From Cryobacterium frigoriphilum (GTDB taxonomy: Bacteria > Actinomycetota > Actinomycetes > Actinomycetales > Microbacteriaceae): 64,000 bases of DNA. Below, one piece after another: positions 52,578 through 61,221 of the stretch. The translations under genes were made by a program, and so were the position numbers. The DNA lies in assembly GCF_004403305.1 (NCBI RefSeq), contig NZ_SOHE01000053.1, positions 248,001 through 312,000 of the forward strand. The letters run 5' to 3'. The first letter of the stretch is position 1; each line of letters begins with the position of its first letter. Under the pieces are notes generated by a model, which was not told the origin of the DNA, did not search any database, and saw nothing but the letters and a program-made list of their open reading frames with translations.

Positions 52578-52820
52578 CTAGTGGGCGGACTGCAGGGCGC
52601 GCAGACGCGCGAGCACCTGGTCGCGCAGGTCCTCGGGGGCGGTCTCTTTACACGCCCGCTGCACCGCTTCCGTCAACGTGCGGCCGACGAGGTGTTCGGT
52701 GGCGCAGTCCTCACACCCGGCCAGGTGCGCCTGAATGTCGGCGGCATCGGCTCCGCAGAGTTCGTGGTGCAGGTATTCCTCGAGTTCGGCTTTGGCTTTG
52801 GTGCATCCGCAATCGGTCAT
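52578..52820 (-). CDS. rsrA: Mycothiol-system zinc anti-sigma factor
   Basis: 80 residues. The zinc-binding anti-sigma motif His32-x3-Cys36-x2-Cys39 (HLAGCEDC) is present with two more N-terminal cysteines (MTDCGC) and Cys22, matching the redox cysteines of RsrA/RshA. In the reduced, zinc-bound state it holds SigR; oxidation forms disulfides and frees the sigma factor. It starts six bases after the sigR stop and is co-transcribed. Confidence 0.93.
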   Translation of the reverse strand: MTDCGCTKAKAELEEYLHHELCGADAADIQAHLAGCEDCATEHLVGRTLTEAVQRACKETAPEDLRDQVLARLRALQSAH

Positions 52821-52826
52821 AGGTCT

Positions 52827-53567
52827 CTAGCTCCCAGAGTTGTTCTGGCCAGCTGACTGGCCGAGTCCGCGCTCCTGCGCGTATCCGGCCAGCAGATCGC
52901 GAAGGAGCCGACGGCCTCGGTGCAGGCGGCTCATCACGGTGCCAATAGGTGTTTTCATGATTTCAGCGATCTCCTGATAGGAGAAGCCCTCCACGTCGGC
53001 AAAATACACCGCGAGGCGAAAATCTTCGGGAATCGACTGCAGTGCGTCTTTCACGGCGCTGTCGGGCAGGTGATCGATCGCTTCGGCCTCGGCCGACCGG
53101 CCGGACATGGCGGTCGTCGATTCGGCGCCGCCCATCTGCCAGTCTTCGAGATCGTCAATCGTGCCCTGATAGGGCTCGCGCTGCTTTTTGCGGTAAGCGT
53201 TGATGAAGGTGTTCGTGAGAATCCGGTACAGCCACGCCTTGAGGTTGGTTCCCTGCTCGAACTGCGCGAACGCGGCGAAGGCCTTGACAAAGGTCTCCTG
53301 CACGAGATCCTGCGCGTCGGACGGGTTGCGCGTCATGCGCATCGCCGCAGCATAAAGCTGGTCGATAAACGGCATCGCCTGCTCTTCGAACAGGTCGCGG
53401 GTCAGCGTCGCTGCGGCCTCGGGTGTTGCCTTGTCCACATTCGCCTGATCGGGACTCGGTGTATCTGTTGTCATCACCGGCAATTCTAAGCCGCGCAACT
53501 CGATACTGCCCGAACGGATTCCGTGAGGCGCAACCATGAGCGGTCGCTCCAAGAGTGCTGCAGCCAT
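52827..53567 (-). CDS. sigR: ECF sigma factor SigR/SigH (oxidative and thiol stress)
   Basis: 246 residues from ATG 53567, which has GGGAGG seven bases upstream; the shorter start MTTDTPSP (53474) has none. Region 2: [20 protein letters not shown] and [20 protein letters not shown]; region 4: [20 protein letters not shown]. It directs polymerase to thioredoxin, mycothiol and protease genes in relatives. The first 31 residues (before MTTDTP) would be an N-terminal extension like the SigR' isoform of Streptomyces. A SigR-type promoter lies upstream, so autoregulation is expected. Confidence 0.93.
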   Translation of the reverse strand: MAAALLERPLMVAPHGIRSGSIELRGLELPVMTTDTPSPDQANVDKATPEAAATLTRDLFEEQAMPFIDQLYAAAMRMTRNPSDAQDLVQETFVKAFAAFAQFEQGTNLKAWLYRILTNTFINAYRKKQREPYQGTIDDLEDWQMGGAESTTAMSGRSAEAEAIDHLPDSAVKDALQSIPEDFRLAVYFADVEGFSYQEIAEIMKTPIGTVMSRLHRGRRLLRDLLAGYAQERGLGQSAGQNNSGS

Positions 53568-53599
53568 GAGAAGACCTCCCTAAGATCATTTGCTTCGAC

Positions 53600-53605
53600 T
53601 ATTCT
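53600..53605 (+). promoter_or_regulatory. -10 element of a probably leaderless aroA transcript
   Basis: TATTCT (TANNNT type) lies eight bases before the aroA ATG with no ribosome site in between. It is inside the sigR promoter-leader region on the other strand. Confidence 0.45.
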
Positions 53606-53608
53606 GAT

Positions 53609-53634
53609 AACCGATGTTGATCTCGAGATATTCC
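53609..53634 (-). promoter_or_regulatory. SigR-dependent promoter of sigR-rsrA
   Basis: On the minus strand GGAAT (53634-53630), 18 bases and GTT (53611-53609) match the known SigR/SigH consensus. Transcription should start near 53602, 35 bases before the long sigR ATG. It overlaps the first codons of aroA. Confidence 0.75.
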
Positions 53635-54972
53635 AAGCCGGAGTTCGATCCTTACGGCGACAATGTGCCGCTCGAAGCGGATGCCTGGTGGCCAGCTCCC
53701 ACGGCATCCGGTGCCTTGACCTGCACCGTCTCCCTTCCGGGATCGAAGTCGCTCACCAATCGTGAGCTCGTGCTCTCGGCACTCGCCAGCGAACCGTCGC
53801 TGCTGCGCGCCCCGCTGCACTCCCGCGACAGCGACCTGATGGTCGACGCGCTGCGTCAGATGGGCACCACCATCGAGGCCGTTGACGGCAACGGCGCTTT
53901 CGGCGCCGACCTCAGGATCACCCCCGGTGAACTGCTCGGCTCCACGACAGTCGATTGCGGCCTCGCCGGAACCGTCATGCGTTTTCTGCCGCCGCTCGCC
54001 GCCCTCGCCCTCGGACCGACGACCTTTGACGGCGATGCGGGCGCCCGCCGCCGCCCGATGTCGACGATGATCACCGCCCTGCGCGACCTCGGAGCCGACA
54101 TCAACGACGACGGCCGCCGCGCCCTGCCCTTCACCGTGCACGGCCGCGGAGCCGTCACCGGCGGCGACGTCACGATCGACGCCGGCGCCTCGAGCCAGTT
54201 CGTCTCCGGACTGCTGCTGGCCGCCGCCCGCTTCGACGAGGGCCTGCACCTGCACCACTCCGGTGAGCGTCTGCCGAGCCTGCCGCACATCGAGATGACG
54301 ATTGCCACCCTCGCCGCCCGCGGTGTCACCGTCACGAGCCCGGCCGTGGGCGAATGGATCGTCGAACCCGGCCCGATCGCCGGCGCCGAGGTCGACATCG
54401 AACCTGACCTCTCGAACGCGGCCCCGTTTCTCGCCGCCGCACTCGTCGCCGGCGGCAGCGTCACCATCGCGGGTTGGCCGACCAGCACAACCCAGGTCGG
54501 CGCCGACCTCGCAACCCTGTTGCCCCTGTTCGGCGCGACCGTCACCCTCGAAAACGATCGCCTCACGGTGACCGGGGGCAGCGGCATCCATGGTGTCGAA
54601 CTGGACCTCTCGACCGGCGGCGAGCTTGCCCCGACGCTCGTGGCACTGGCCGCCCTCGCCGATTCGCCGAGCACGATCACCGGAATCGGGCATCTGCGGC
54701 ACCACGAGTCCAACCGGCTCGAGGCCCTCGCGACCGAGATCAACGGCCTCGGCGGCAACGTGACCGAGCTGCCCGATGGCCTGCACATCGTGCCGCAGCC
54801 CCTCACGGGCGGTGAATGGCACAGCTACGACGACCACCGGATGGCCACGACCGGCGCACTCATCGGCCTCGCGGTTGCCGGGGTGCTCGTGGAGAACATC
54901 GCCACGACCGCCAAGACCCTCCCCCAGTTTCCCGAGCTGTGGCACGCCCTGCTGCCCGAGGCCACCCCCTAG
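53614..54972 (+). CDS. aroA: 3-Phosphoshikimate 1-carboxyvinyltransferase (EPSP synthase)
   Basis: 452 residues. LPGSKSLTNRELVLSALA near residue 43 (PEP/shikimate site), CGLAGTVMRFLPPLAAL near 114, DGDAGARRRPM near 136 and DDHRMATTGALIGLAV near 410 are EPSP synthase motifs. It joins shikimate-3-phosphate and PEP in aromatic amino-acid synthesis. The rest of the pathway is not in the window. ATG follows a TANNNT element by eight bases, suggesting leaderless expression. rsgA starts at the next base after its stop. Confidence 0.95.
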   Translation: MLISRYSKPEFDPYGDNVPLEADAWWPAPTASGALTCTVSLPGSKSLTNRELVLSALASEPSLLRAPLHSRDSDLMVDALRQMGTTIEAVDGNGAFGADLRITPGELLGSTTVDCGLAGTVMRFLPPLAALALGPTTFDGDAGARRRPMSTMITALRDLGADINDDGRRALPFTVHGRGAVTGGDVTIDAGASSQFVSGLLLAAARFDEGLHLHHSGERLPSLPHIEMTIATLAARGVTVTSPAVGEWIVEPGPIAGAEVDIEPDLSNAAPFLAAALVAGGSVTIAGWPTSTTQVGADLATLLPLFGATVTLENDRLTVTGGSGIHGVELDLSTGGELAPTLVALAALADSPSTITGIGHLRHHESNRLEALATEINGLGGNVTELPDGLHIVPQPLTGGEWHSYDDHRMATTGALIGLAVAGVLVENIATTAKTLPQFPELWHALLPEATP

Positions 54973-56076
54973 ATGCCGGCGCACGAGCTGCCGAAACGCC
55001 ATCTGCCGTCGAGTGACACCGACGAACAGGCCGACGCCTGGTGGTCGACACCCGACGATGACGAACCGCAGTACGACGAGTCCGACGTGCGCGTGCGTGC
55101 GGGGCGCAAGGGTACCAAGCCGCGCTCGAAGACCCGGCCGCAGCACGAGAACGCGCTGACCGGGCGTATCCTCACCGTCGACCGGGGCCGCTACACGGTA
55201 TTGCTCGACGAGAATCTGGCCACCGAGCACCGGGTGACCGCAGCTCGGGCGAGCGAACTGCGCAAGAAGGCCGTCGTGAACGGCGACCAGGTCGACATCG
55301 TCGGCAACACCACCGGCGACGAGGGCACCCTCGCCCGCATCGTGCGCATCGTCGACCGCCGCACCCTGCTGCGGCGCAGCGCCGACGACACCGACGCCGT
55401 CGAACGGGTGATCGTCGCCAACGCCGACCAGATGCTCATCGTCGTCGCCGCGGCCAACCCGGAGCCCCGCATCCGCCTCGTCGACCGCTATCTGGTGGCC
55501 GCCTACGACGCCGGGGTCTCCCCCATCCTCTGCATCACCAAGACCGACCTCGCCGACCCCGCCGAGTTTCTCAGCAACTTCGCCGGCCTCGACCTGCCGG
55601 TGTTTCAGAGCCGCGAGGACCACATTCCGCTCGACCAGATCTCGGCGGCCCTGGTCGGCCACGACACCGTCTTCGTCGGCCACTCCGGGGTCGGCAAGTC
55701 CACCCTCGTCAACGCCCTGGTCCCCGGCACCAATCGCGCCATCGGTGTCGTCAACACGGTCACCGGGCGCGGCCGCCACACCTCATCGTCGACGGTGTCA
55801 CTGCGCCTCGAAACGGATGCCGGCAAGGGCTGGGTCATCGACACTCCCGGCGTGCGATCCTTCGGCCTGGGGCACATCAACACCGACAACATCCTGAAGG
55901 CCTTCACCGACCTCGCGACCATCGCTGAGCGCTGCCCGCGCGGCTGCACCCACCTGCCGGCCTCACCGGACTGCGCGATCATCGAGGCGGTCGAGGCCGA
56001 GGAACTCGGCGAGATCGGGCGGGTACGACTGGATTCCCTGCAGCGACTGCTCGCGACCTTCGCCCCGGCCCGCTGA
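54973..56076 (+). CDS. rsgA: Ribosome small-subunit-dependent GTPase A
   Basis: 367 residues. Circularly permuted GTPase: G4 CITKTDLADP near residue 197 comes before G1 GHSGVGKSTLVNAL near 237 and G3 DTPGVRSFG near 291. The zinc end CPRGCTHLPASPDC is present. An OB domain (GRILTVDRGRYTVLLDE) precedes the GTPase; the first 45 residues are an acidic, basic-ended extension typical of actinobacterial RsgA. It checks 30S maturation. ATG is directly after the aroA stop. Confidence 0.94.
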   Translation: MPAHELPKRHLPSSDTDEQADAWWSTPDDDEPQYDESDVRVRAGRKGTKPRSKTRPQHENALTGRILTVDRGRYTVLLDENLATEHRVTAARASELRKKAVVNGDQVDIVGNTTGDEGTLARIVRIVDRRTLLRRSADDTDAVERVIVANADQMLIVVAAANPEPRIRLVDRYLVAAYDAGVSPILCITKTDLADPAEFLSNFAGLDLPVFQSREDHIPLDQISAALVGHDTVFVGHSGVGKSTLVNALVPGTNRAIGVVNTVTGRGRHTSSSTVSLRLETDAGKGWVIDTPGVRSFGLGHINTDNILKAFTDLATIAERCPRGCTHLPASPDCAIIEAVEAEELGEIGRVRLDSLQRLLATFAPAR

Positions 56077-56120
56077 TCCGCCGCCTCGCTCGCCTCGCGG
56101 CGTGTCTCGCGCTGGCCGTC

Positions 56121-57542
56121 GTGCTCGCCGGGTGCAGTCTGCTGGTTCCTACGGCGCCCGAATCCGTGACCACCGCGGTTGACGACGCCGTCGACGCGAT
56201 CCGCGCGACCGCCGGCGTGAGGTCGGTGAGGGCGGACGTCTCACCGCTCGAGCACTCGGCATTTGCCGCCCTGAACGACTTCTGGACCGCGTCCATCGAG
56301 GTGACGACCGAAGCGGATGCCGCCGACTTCGGTTCGCTGGCCGAAACGGTCGCGGGCCACGTCGCATCCGCTCGAGCGAGCGTGGACGCAACGGCAATCG
56401 TGCGGTTACCGGCCACCGACACGGACGCCGACACTGCGCTCGTTCTCCATCCGAGCGAGGCGGTGGGGATGACGACCCGCGAGATGGCCAGCACGGCGGC
56501 TCAGGAAACGGCCGGGGAGCTGGCCGACGCGGCCCTGACGCTGCGGCACCTCGAGCAGGCCAGTACGGTCAGGGTGGCGGACAGCGCACCGTCGGCGACC
56601 GTCACGGTGACGTCCCCGGATGCGCTGAGCGCCGCGATCACCGAACTGCGAACGCTCCCGCAATTCGGCACTGGTGCGCTGGCGGCCGTGACACTGGCGG
56701 CGCGGGCCCCCTCGGGCACCACGAGCAGCGTGACCGCGTCGACCACCTTTCCCTCCTCCGGCCTCGCGGAGGTCCTGGGCGAGCTTGCGGCCGAGACCCA
56801 CGTTGACGACCTGGCCTACGACGGACAACCTGACAATTTCACTGGCGACACCTGGCGGCCGACCCTGCGGGTACAGGCCGACTCACCGCAGAGCGCACGC
56901 ACGATCACGCAACTTCTCACGGGCCTCGAGCCCGCGCAGGCGGCGGGCGAGCCCCGGGCATCGTTCTCCGTGTTCGCCCCGAACGCCGACGCGACGAACG
57001 AGCACATCTTCGAGCGGACCGGTTTCCTCGGTCTGGCGCTGGGCTCGCCGGAGCCCGACGACGCCCTCGAGGCCCCGCAGCCCGAGCCCGAAGCGACGGA
57101 GACCGCCCCCGGCGACGCGATCCCCGAAGCCTCTCCCGGCGTCGTGGCATTAGCCCCGGAAGCGGCGTCACGGCGGCTGCAATCGGATCTGCTGCGGGTG
57201 ACCGAACTTCTCGACGCAGCGGGCGACACGGCCGGCATCCGCGGCACGGCGGCCGTGGCCCTCACCGCCTGCGACGCCGGGACGGGCGAGCACGTCTCTG
57301 GTTCTGTGCTGCTGCCGATCTTCGAGATCACCGACAGCGCGCAAGCGCCCTTCGACGCCGTCGCGCGGTCGTGGAATCGGCAGGGTTTTGATGCCACCGA
57401 CCGGGGGATGGGCACCGACATCTATACCCCGCGGGATCCGTCGAATACCGACGCCTCGGACAGCCTGCGGAGGCTGACCCTCCGCGGCACCGCGGAGGGC
57501 CTGTCGATCAGCGCCGAGTCGGTCTGCGTCATCTCCGGCTGA
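56121..57542 (+). CDS. Putative secreted lipoprotein, start codon unclear
   Basis: As drawn, 473 residues from GTG 56121, but this codon encodes the Val of the lipobox VLAGCS: the frame upstream, from 56073, reads LIRRLARLAACLALAV, a full lipoprotein signal peptide, and no ATG, GTG or TTG precedes it. The only position for a start there is CTG 56073, overlapping the rsgA stop (CTGA). The mature part is Ala/Thr/Glu-rich with repeated beta-alpha units and a Pro/Glu spacer (EAPQPEPEATE) near residue 317. No family is recognised. Probably a surface lipoprotein read from the aroA-rsgA transcript. Confidence 0.7.
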   Translation: MLAGCSLLVPTAPESVTTAVDDAVDAIRATAGVRSVRADVSPLEHSAFAALNDFWTASIEVTTEADAADFGSLAETVAGHVASARASVDATAIVRLPATDTDADTALVLHPSEAVGMTTREMASTAAQETAGELADAALTLRHLEQASTVRVADSAPSATVTVTSPDALSAAITELRTLPQFGTGALAAVTLAARAPSGTTSSVTASTTFPSSGLAEVLGELAAETHVDDLAYDGQPDNFTGDTWRPTLRVQADSPQSARTITQLLTGLEPAQAAGEPRASFSVFAPNADATNEHIFERTGFLGLALGSPEPDDALEAPQPEPEATETAPGDAIPEASPGVVALAPEAASRRLQSDLLRVTELLDAAGDTAGIRGTAAVALTACDAGTGEHVSGSVLLPIFEITDSAQAPFDAVARSWNRQGFDATDRGMGTDIYTPRDPSNTDASDSLRRLTLRGTAEGLSISAESVCVISG

Positions 57543-57600
57543 GCGGCCCGGTCTCCGGCCCCGGCTGAGCATCCGCTGCACGAGCGGCTAGCGTGGAGTC

Positions 57601-58080
57601 ATGACGGATTCACTACGGCTTGCGGCCGGCGACACGGCCCCCCAGTTCACCCTGACCGACCAGGACGGGGCATCCGTCTCGCTTGCCGATTACGCGGGCA
57701 CGAAGGTCGTGGTGTATTTCTACCCGGCCGCGATGACGCCCGGTTGCACGAAGCAGGCGTGTGATTTTCGCGACAACCTCGGGTCTCTCGCCTCGGCCGG
57801 ATATCAGGTGCTCGGACTGTCCAAGGACAGCCCCGCCAAGCTCAAGCAGTTTCAGGAGCTCGACGCGGTCAACTTTCCGCTGCTGAGCGACACCGCCCTC
57901 GACGTGCACAAGGCCTACGGCGCCTGGGGCGAGAAGAACCTCTACGGCAAGGTCGTGACCGGGGTACTGCGGTCAACCTTCGTCATCGATGAGGCCGGAC
58001 TCGTGCAGCTCGCCCTGTACAACGTGAAGGCCACGGGCCATGTCGCGAGCCTGCGCAGGAAACTCGGCATCGACGCCTGA
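57601..58080 (+). CDS. bcp: Thioredoxin-dependent peroxiredoxin, Bcp type
   Basis: 159 residues. Peroxidatic Cys49 and resolving Cys54 are in MTPGCTKQACDFRD, the Bcp/PrxQ atypical 2-Cys pattern; GLSKDSPAKLKQF and the late arginine RSTFVIDEAG complete the active site. It reduces peroxides with thioredoxin. Ribosome site GGAG precedes the ATG closely. Monocistronic, near the SigR locus, but no SigR promoter was found upstream. Confidence 0.94.
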   Translation: MTDSLRLAAGDTAPQFTLTDQDGASVSLADYAGTKVVVYFYPAAMTPGCTKQACDFRDNLGSLASAGYQVLGLSKDSPAKLKQFQELDAVNFPLLSDTALDVHKAYGAWGEKNLYGKVVTGVLRSTFVIDEAGLVQLALYNVKATGHVASLRRKLGIDA

Positions 58081-58197
58081 GGCGCGGCCCGGCGCCGTGC
58101 GGGCGCTGGCAGGGCACGTGCGGGGCGCGGATGGGGCGCGGATGAAACACTGACGCTCCGCGCGGCGGGTCCGAATGGGTTTTGCGCGGAACGGGCT

Positions 58198-58662
58198 TCA
58201 GTCCCGGTCGTCGGGTTCGTCTGGGTACAGCGCAACCGGACTCGTCGCCGCGACCACCGCGCGGGTGAACAGCAACCCGATCACGAGCAGCGACGGAGCC
58301 AGCAGCGCCCAGCCCACGTCGGGTCGGGCGTAGACCCCCTGGAACGCTCCGATGGCAACCATGATCTGCACGAGTTGCCAGGTCAGCGCGCCGCCACGGG
58401 TCCAGGACCGGCGACGCGGCAGGTTGAACGCGATGAAGCTGACCCACAGCGCGGCGAGGGCCGAGAGACCGAGAAGGGCGAAAGCCCCGCCGAGCGAGGT
58501 CGGCGTTTCGGTGAGCAGCTCAATCACGAGCCAGGCCGTCACGCCCCACAGCAGCAGCGCTTCGAGCCACAGAATAGCGGTGACAATGCGCAGGCCAAAC
58601 CCACTACGAGGCGCGGGGGCCGCGGAACCGGCGTCGGCGTCGCCGGATGACTGGCTGTTCAC
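58198..58662 (-). CDS. Small integral membrane protein, uncharacterised
   Basis: 154 residues from GTG 58662 (GGGA seven bases upstream). Four membrane helices ([66 protein letters not shown]) between short soluble ends. Its position next to whiB1 recalls the Rv3217c-like membrane protein of mycobacteria; orthology is not tested. Function unknown. Confidence 0.75.
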   Translation of the reverse strand: MNSQSSGDADAGSAAPAPRSGFGLRIVTAILWLEALLLWGVTAWLVIELLTETPTSLGGAFALLGLSALAALWVSFIAFNLPRRRSWTRGGALTWQLVQIMVAIGAFQGVYARPDVGWALLAPSLLVIGLLFTRAVVAATSPVALYPDEPDDRD

Positions 58663-58942
58663 AGAGAAATCCCATACAAAACTATTGATTTGATTCTTCT
58701 ATTATGGGACTATATTCATAGCCCGGTTGACGCTCACAGGGACGTGAGCAGATCACCAGCACAGCCACTACAGCCACACGGACTCTGTTTATCATCCGTT
58801 AACAGCCACAACTGTTGACAACACAGGCCGCTGTCGTTGCAGTGGCTTCTTCGTGCGCCGATCCACACGGTTTTTTCCTCCGACCGGGCCCCGCAACTCT
58901 GGCCATTCGGCCGTGCACCCCACGCAATAAAGGAGCAATTCA
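58663..58942 (+). promoter_or_regulatory. Control region between the membrane-protein gene and whiB1
   Basis: 280 bases without a credible ORF. The first 60 are AT-rich (promoter of the divergent membrane-protein gene is likely here). An 18-bp symmetrical GCTCAC-N6-GTGAGC lies at 58732-58749, and TTGACA at 58815-58820 could be a -35 element, but no good -10 follows at 17 bases. The whiB1 ribosome site AAAGGAG is at 58929-58935. Confidence 0.4.
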
Positions 58943-59191
58943 ATGGACTGGCGCGACAAAGCTGCCTGCTTGACCGCAGACCCCGAGCTCTTCTTCCCGG
59001 TCGGCAACACCGGTCCCGCTGTGGACCAGATCGAAAAGGCAAAGTCCGTCTGCGCCCGCTGCAACGTCACCGAGGTGTGCCTGCAGTACGCGCTCGAGAC
59101 CGGTCAGGACTCCGGAGTCTGGGGCGGCCTCAGCGAAGACGAGCGTCGTGCCCTCAAGCGCCGCGCCGCCCGCGCCCGCCGCGCCTCCTAG
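58943..59191 (+). CDS. whiB1: WhiB1-type Fe-S transcription factor
   Basis: 82 residues. Four cluster cysteines Cys9, Cys37, Cys40 and Cys46 (SVCARCNVTEVC) and the turn GVWGG near residue 59 are in place; the C-terminus KRRAARARR is the DNA-binding tail. The N-terminal MDWRDKAACL is that of WhiB1. In mycobacteria it is essential, binds the principal sigma factor and reacts with nitric oxide. A T-run terminator follows. Confidence 0.93.
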   Translation: MDWRDKAACLTADPELFFPVGNTGPAVDQIEKAKSVCARCNVTEVCLQYALETGQDSGVWGGLSEDERRALKRRAARARRAS

Positions 59192-59216
59192 CACCGCACC
59201 CTGTAGCCAGTCGCTG

Positions 59217-59250
59217 CCAGCCCGTTCGGGCCGGCGCCGGCTGGTTTTTT
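59217..59250 (+). terminator. Intrinsic terminator of whiB1
   Basis: CCAGCC/GGCTGG stem with a GC-rich, itself foldable loop, followed by six T residues. The clearest classical terminator in the window. Confidence 0.85.
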
Positions 59251-59373
59251 GGTACCCGGGCGTCGGCATCCATCACTCAGAGCCACGCACCAGGCCGCGC
59301 CACGCGGGGTGAGCCCGGGACTCGTGCCCCTGCGCGGGTCCTGCGCCACCCCACCCACGGCCTCTCCCCGAGG

Positions 59374-59493
59374 TGCGCGGGTGCTGCGCCGCTGCGCGGT
59401 AGGCGTGCCACCCGCGCAGCGGCGCACTACCCGCGCAACGCATCAGGCCAGCCCCGACACCCCCGCTCCGCGGGTGCTGCGCCGCTACGCGGG
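59374..59493. repeat. Intergenic palindromic repeat cluster
   Basis: One full palindrome (59374-59400 with 59410-59437) of the TGCGCGGGTNNTGCGCCGCT family, plus a half copy at 59468-59493 and a weaker one near 59328. The gene-free stretch 59192-59655 holds only the whiB1 terminator and these repeats; short frames inside it have no ribosome sites and simply read the repeats. Confidence 0.8.
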
Positions 59494-59655
59494 ACTTGCG
59501 CCGTGCGTCGTCGCTGAGCACGCTGCAAGCATCGCTGCCACTCATCCCGGGCCGGCGACCGGTTCGCAATAACCGGGGGCCAGCATCCGCTGCCCGCGTG
59601 AACGAGGACATGCCCGTCAGGCGGCGTCGAGCGGATGCCGTGCTCGGCCCTGGCG

Positions 59656-61149
59656 CTAGCCTTCCTGCATGAAGCGCAACGGAATCTCGATCGTGACCTC
59701 GGTGCCGCTGCCCATCATGGTGTGCCAGTCGATGGTGCCGCCGAGTTCCCCCTGGATCAGGGTGCGCACGATCTGGGTACCGAGGCCCGAGCCGACCTTG
59801 CCCTCCGGCAGGCCCGCTCCGGTGTCGCGCACGAGCACGGTGAGGGTCTCGGCGCTGCGGTGTGCCTCGATCGAGACCTCGCCCTCACGCCCGGCGAGAC
59901 CGTGCTCGACGGCGTTGGTGACGAGTTCGGTGAGCACGAGCGCGAGGGGGGTCGCGTAGGCACTCGGCAGGGTGCCGAAGCTGCCGGACGACTTCGGATG
60001 CACGGTCGTGTTGTGGGCCGAGGCGACCTCGACGGTCAGCAGCAGCACCCGTTCAAAGACCGCGTCGAAGTCGACGATCTGGCTGAGGCCTTCGGAGAGG
60101 GTATCGTGCACAACAGCGATTGCCGCGACCCGACGCATGGCCTGGGTGAGCGCCTCGCGAGCGGTGTCGGAGTGGGTGCGCCTGGCCTGGATGCGCAGCA
60201 GCGAGGCGACCGTCTGCAGGTTGTTCTTCACCCGGTGGTGAATCTCCCGAATGGTCGCGTCCTTGGTGATGAGTTCACGTTCCTGATGGCGCAGTTCCGT
60301 GACGTCACGGGAGAGCACGATGGCTCCGGTGCGCTGTCCGCGGTTGCGAATCGGAATCGCCCGCAGCGACACCGTCACTCCGCGAGCCTCAATGTCGGTG
60401 CGCCACGGGGCACGTCCGGTGACCACGAGCGGCAGCGATTCGTCGACGACGGCGGTGCCGGTGAGCAGACCGGTCGTCACCTCGGCGAGGGACTCGCCTT
60501 CGAGCTCATCGGGGAAGCCCATGCGGTTGAACGCGGAGAGGGCGTTGGGGCTCGCGAAGGTGGTGACCCCGTCGACGTCGAGCCGGATGAGGCCGTCCGA
60601 GGCGCGCGGGGCGCCTCGGCGCGGGCCGGTCGGGGCTCCGAGGTCGGGAAAGTCACCCGAGGCGATCATGTCGAACAGGTCGTTCGCACAGTCGTTGAAG
60701 GTGAGTTCCTGGCGGCTGGGGGTGCGCGCCTCACTCAGGTTGGTGTGCCGGGTCAGTACCGCCACGGGCACCTCGGCGACCTGGGAACCGGCGGAGCTCA
60801 GGCGACGCAGCACCGGGATGGCGCGCACGCGGGTCGGAGTCTCCTCGTACCAGTCGGGCGCCGTGGTGTCGACGATCTTGGCGGTGTCAAAGGCCTGGGT
60901 GACCTGCTGGCGCCACTCCACCTTGATGTTCTGACCGACGAAGTCGCGGTAGAACAGCGTGGCGGCACTCGACGGGCGCGCGTGCGCGACGGCGACGAAG
61001 CTGCCGCTTTCGCTCGGCACCCACACGACGATGTCGGCGAAGGCGAGGTCGGCGAGCAGCTGGCCGTCGGCGACGAGCATGTGCAGCCAGTCGACGTCTT
61101 CGGCGGTGCTGCGGCCCTGGGCTAGTACGAGATCACTGAGAGTCGACAC
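59656..61149 (-). CDS. pdtaS: PdtaS-like sensor histidine kinase (GAF-PAS-HisKA_2)
   Basis: 497 residues, GTG start with AGGA close by. N-terminal GAF-like domain (about 1-150), PAS domain (about 185-290), HisKA_2 helix with REIHHRVKNNLQTVASLL near 300 (phospho-His), then LVLTELVTNAVEHGLAG (N-box) and DTGAGLPEG, GSGLGTQIV (G-boxes). No membrane helix, so it is cytosolic. In mycobacteria PdtaS phosphorylates the RNA-binding antiterminator PdtaR; that partner is not in the window. Convergent with whiB1. Confidence 0.9.
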   Translation of the reverse strand: MSTLSDLVLAQGRSTAEDVDWLHMLVADGQLLADLAFADIVVWVPSESGSFVAVAHARPSSAATLFYRDFVGQNIKVEWRQQVTQAFDTAKIVDTTAPDWYEETPTRVRAIPVLRRLSSAGSQVAEVPVAVLTRHTNLSEARTPSRQELTFNDCANDLFDMIASGDFPDLGAPTGPRRGAPRASDGLIRLDVDGVTTFASPNALSAFNRMGFPDELEGESLAEVTTGLLTGTAVVDESLPLVVTGRAPWRTDIEARGVTVSLRAIPIRNRGQRTGAIVLSRDVTELRHQERELITKDATIREIHHRVKNNLQTVASLLRIQARRTHSDTAREALTQAMRRVAAIAVVHDTLSEGLSQIVDFDAVFERVLLLTVEVASAHNTTVHPKSSGSFGTLPSAYATPLALVLTELVTNAVEHGLAGREGEVSIEAHRSAETLTVLVRDTGAGLPEGKVGSGLGTQIVRTLIQGELGGTIDWHTMMGSGTEVTIEIPLRFMQEG

Positions 61150-61221
61150 ATCCTGTAGCCTACGGGACGCCCCGCAGCCCCCCGAGCGCGCCGCCCCACC
61201 GCGACTCGTGACCCGAGCCGC

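Noticed and set aside
58732..58749. CRP-type site before whiB1
   Set aside because: The half-sites are in the opposite order (CTCAC-N6-GTGAG rather than GTGA-N6-TCAC), so it is reported only as a symmetrical element.
59249..59572. Plus-strand frame of 107 codons after whiB1
   Set aside because: It translates the palindromic repeats and has no ribosome site or conserved-looking segment.
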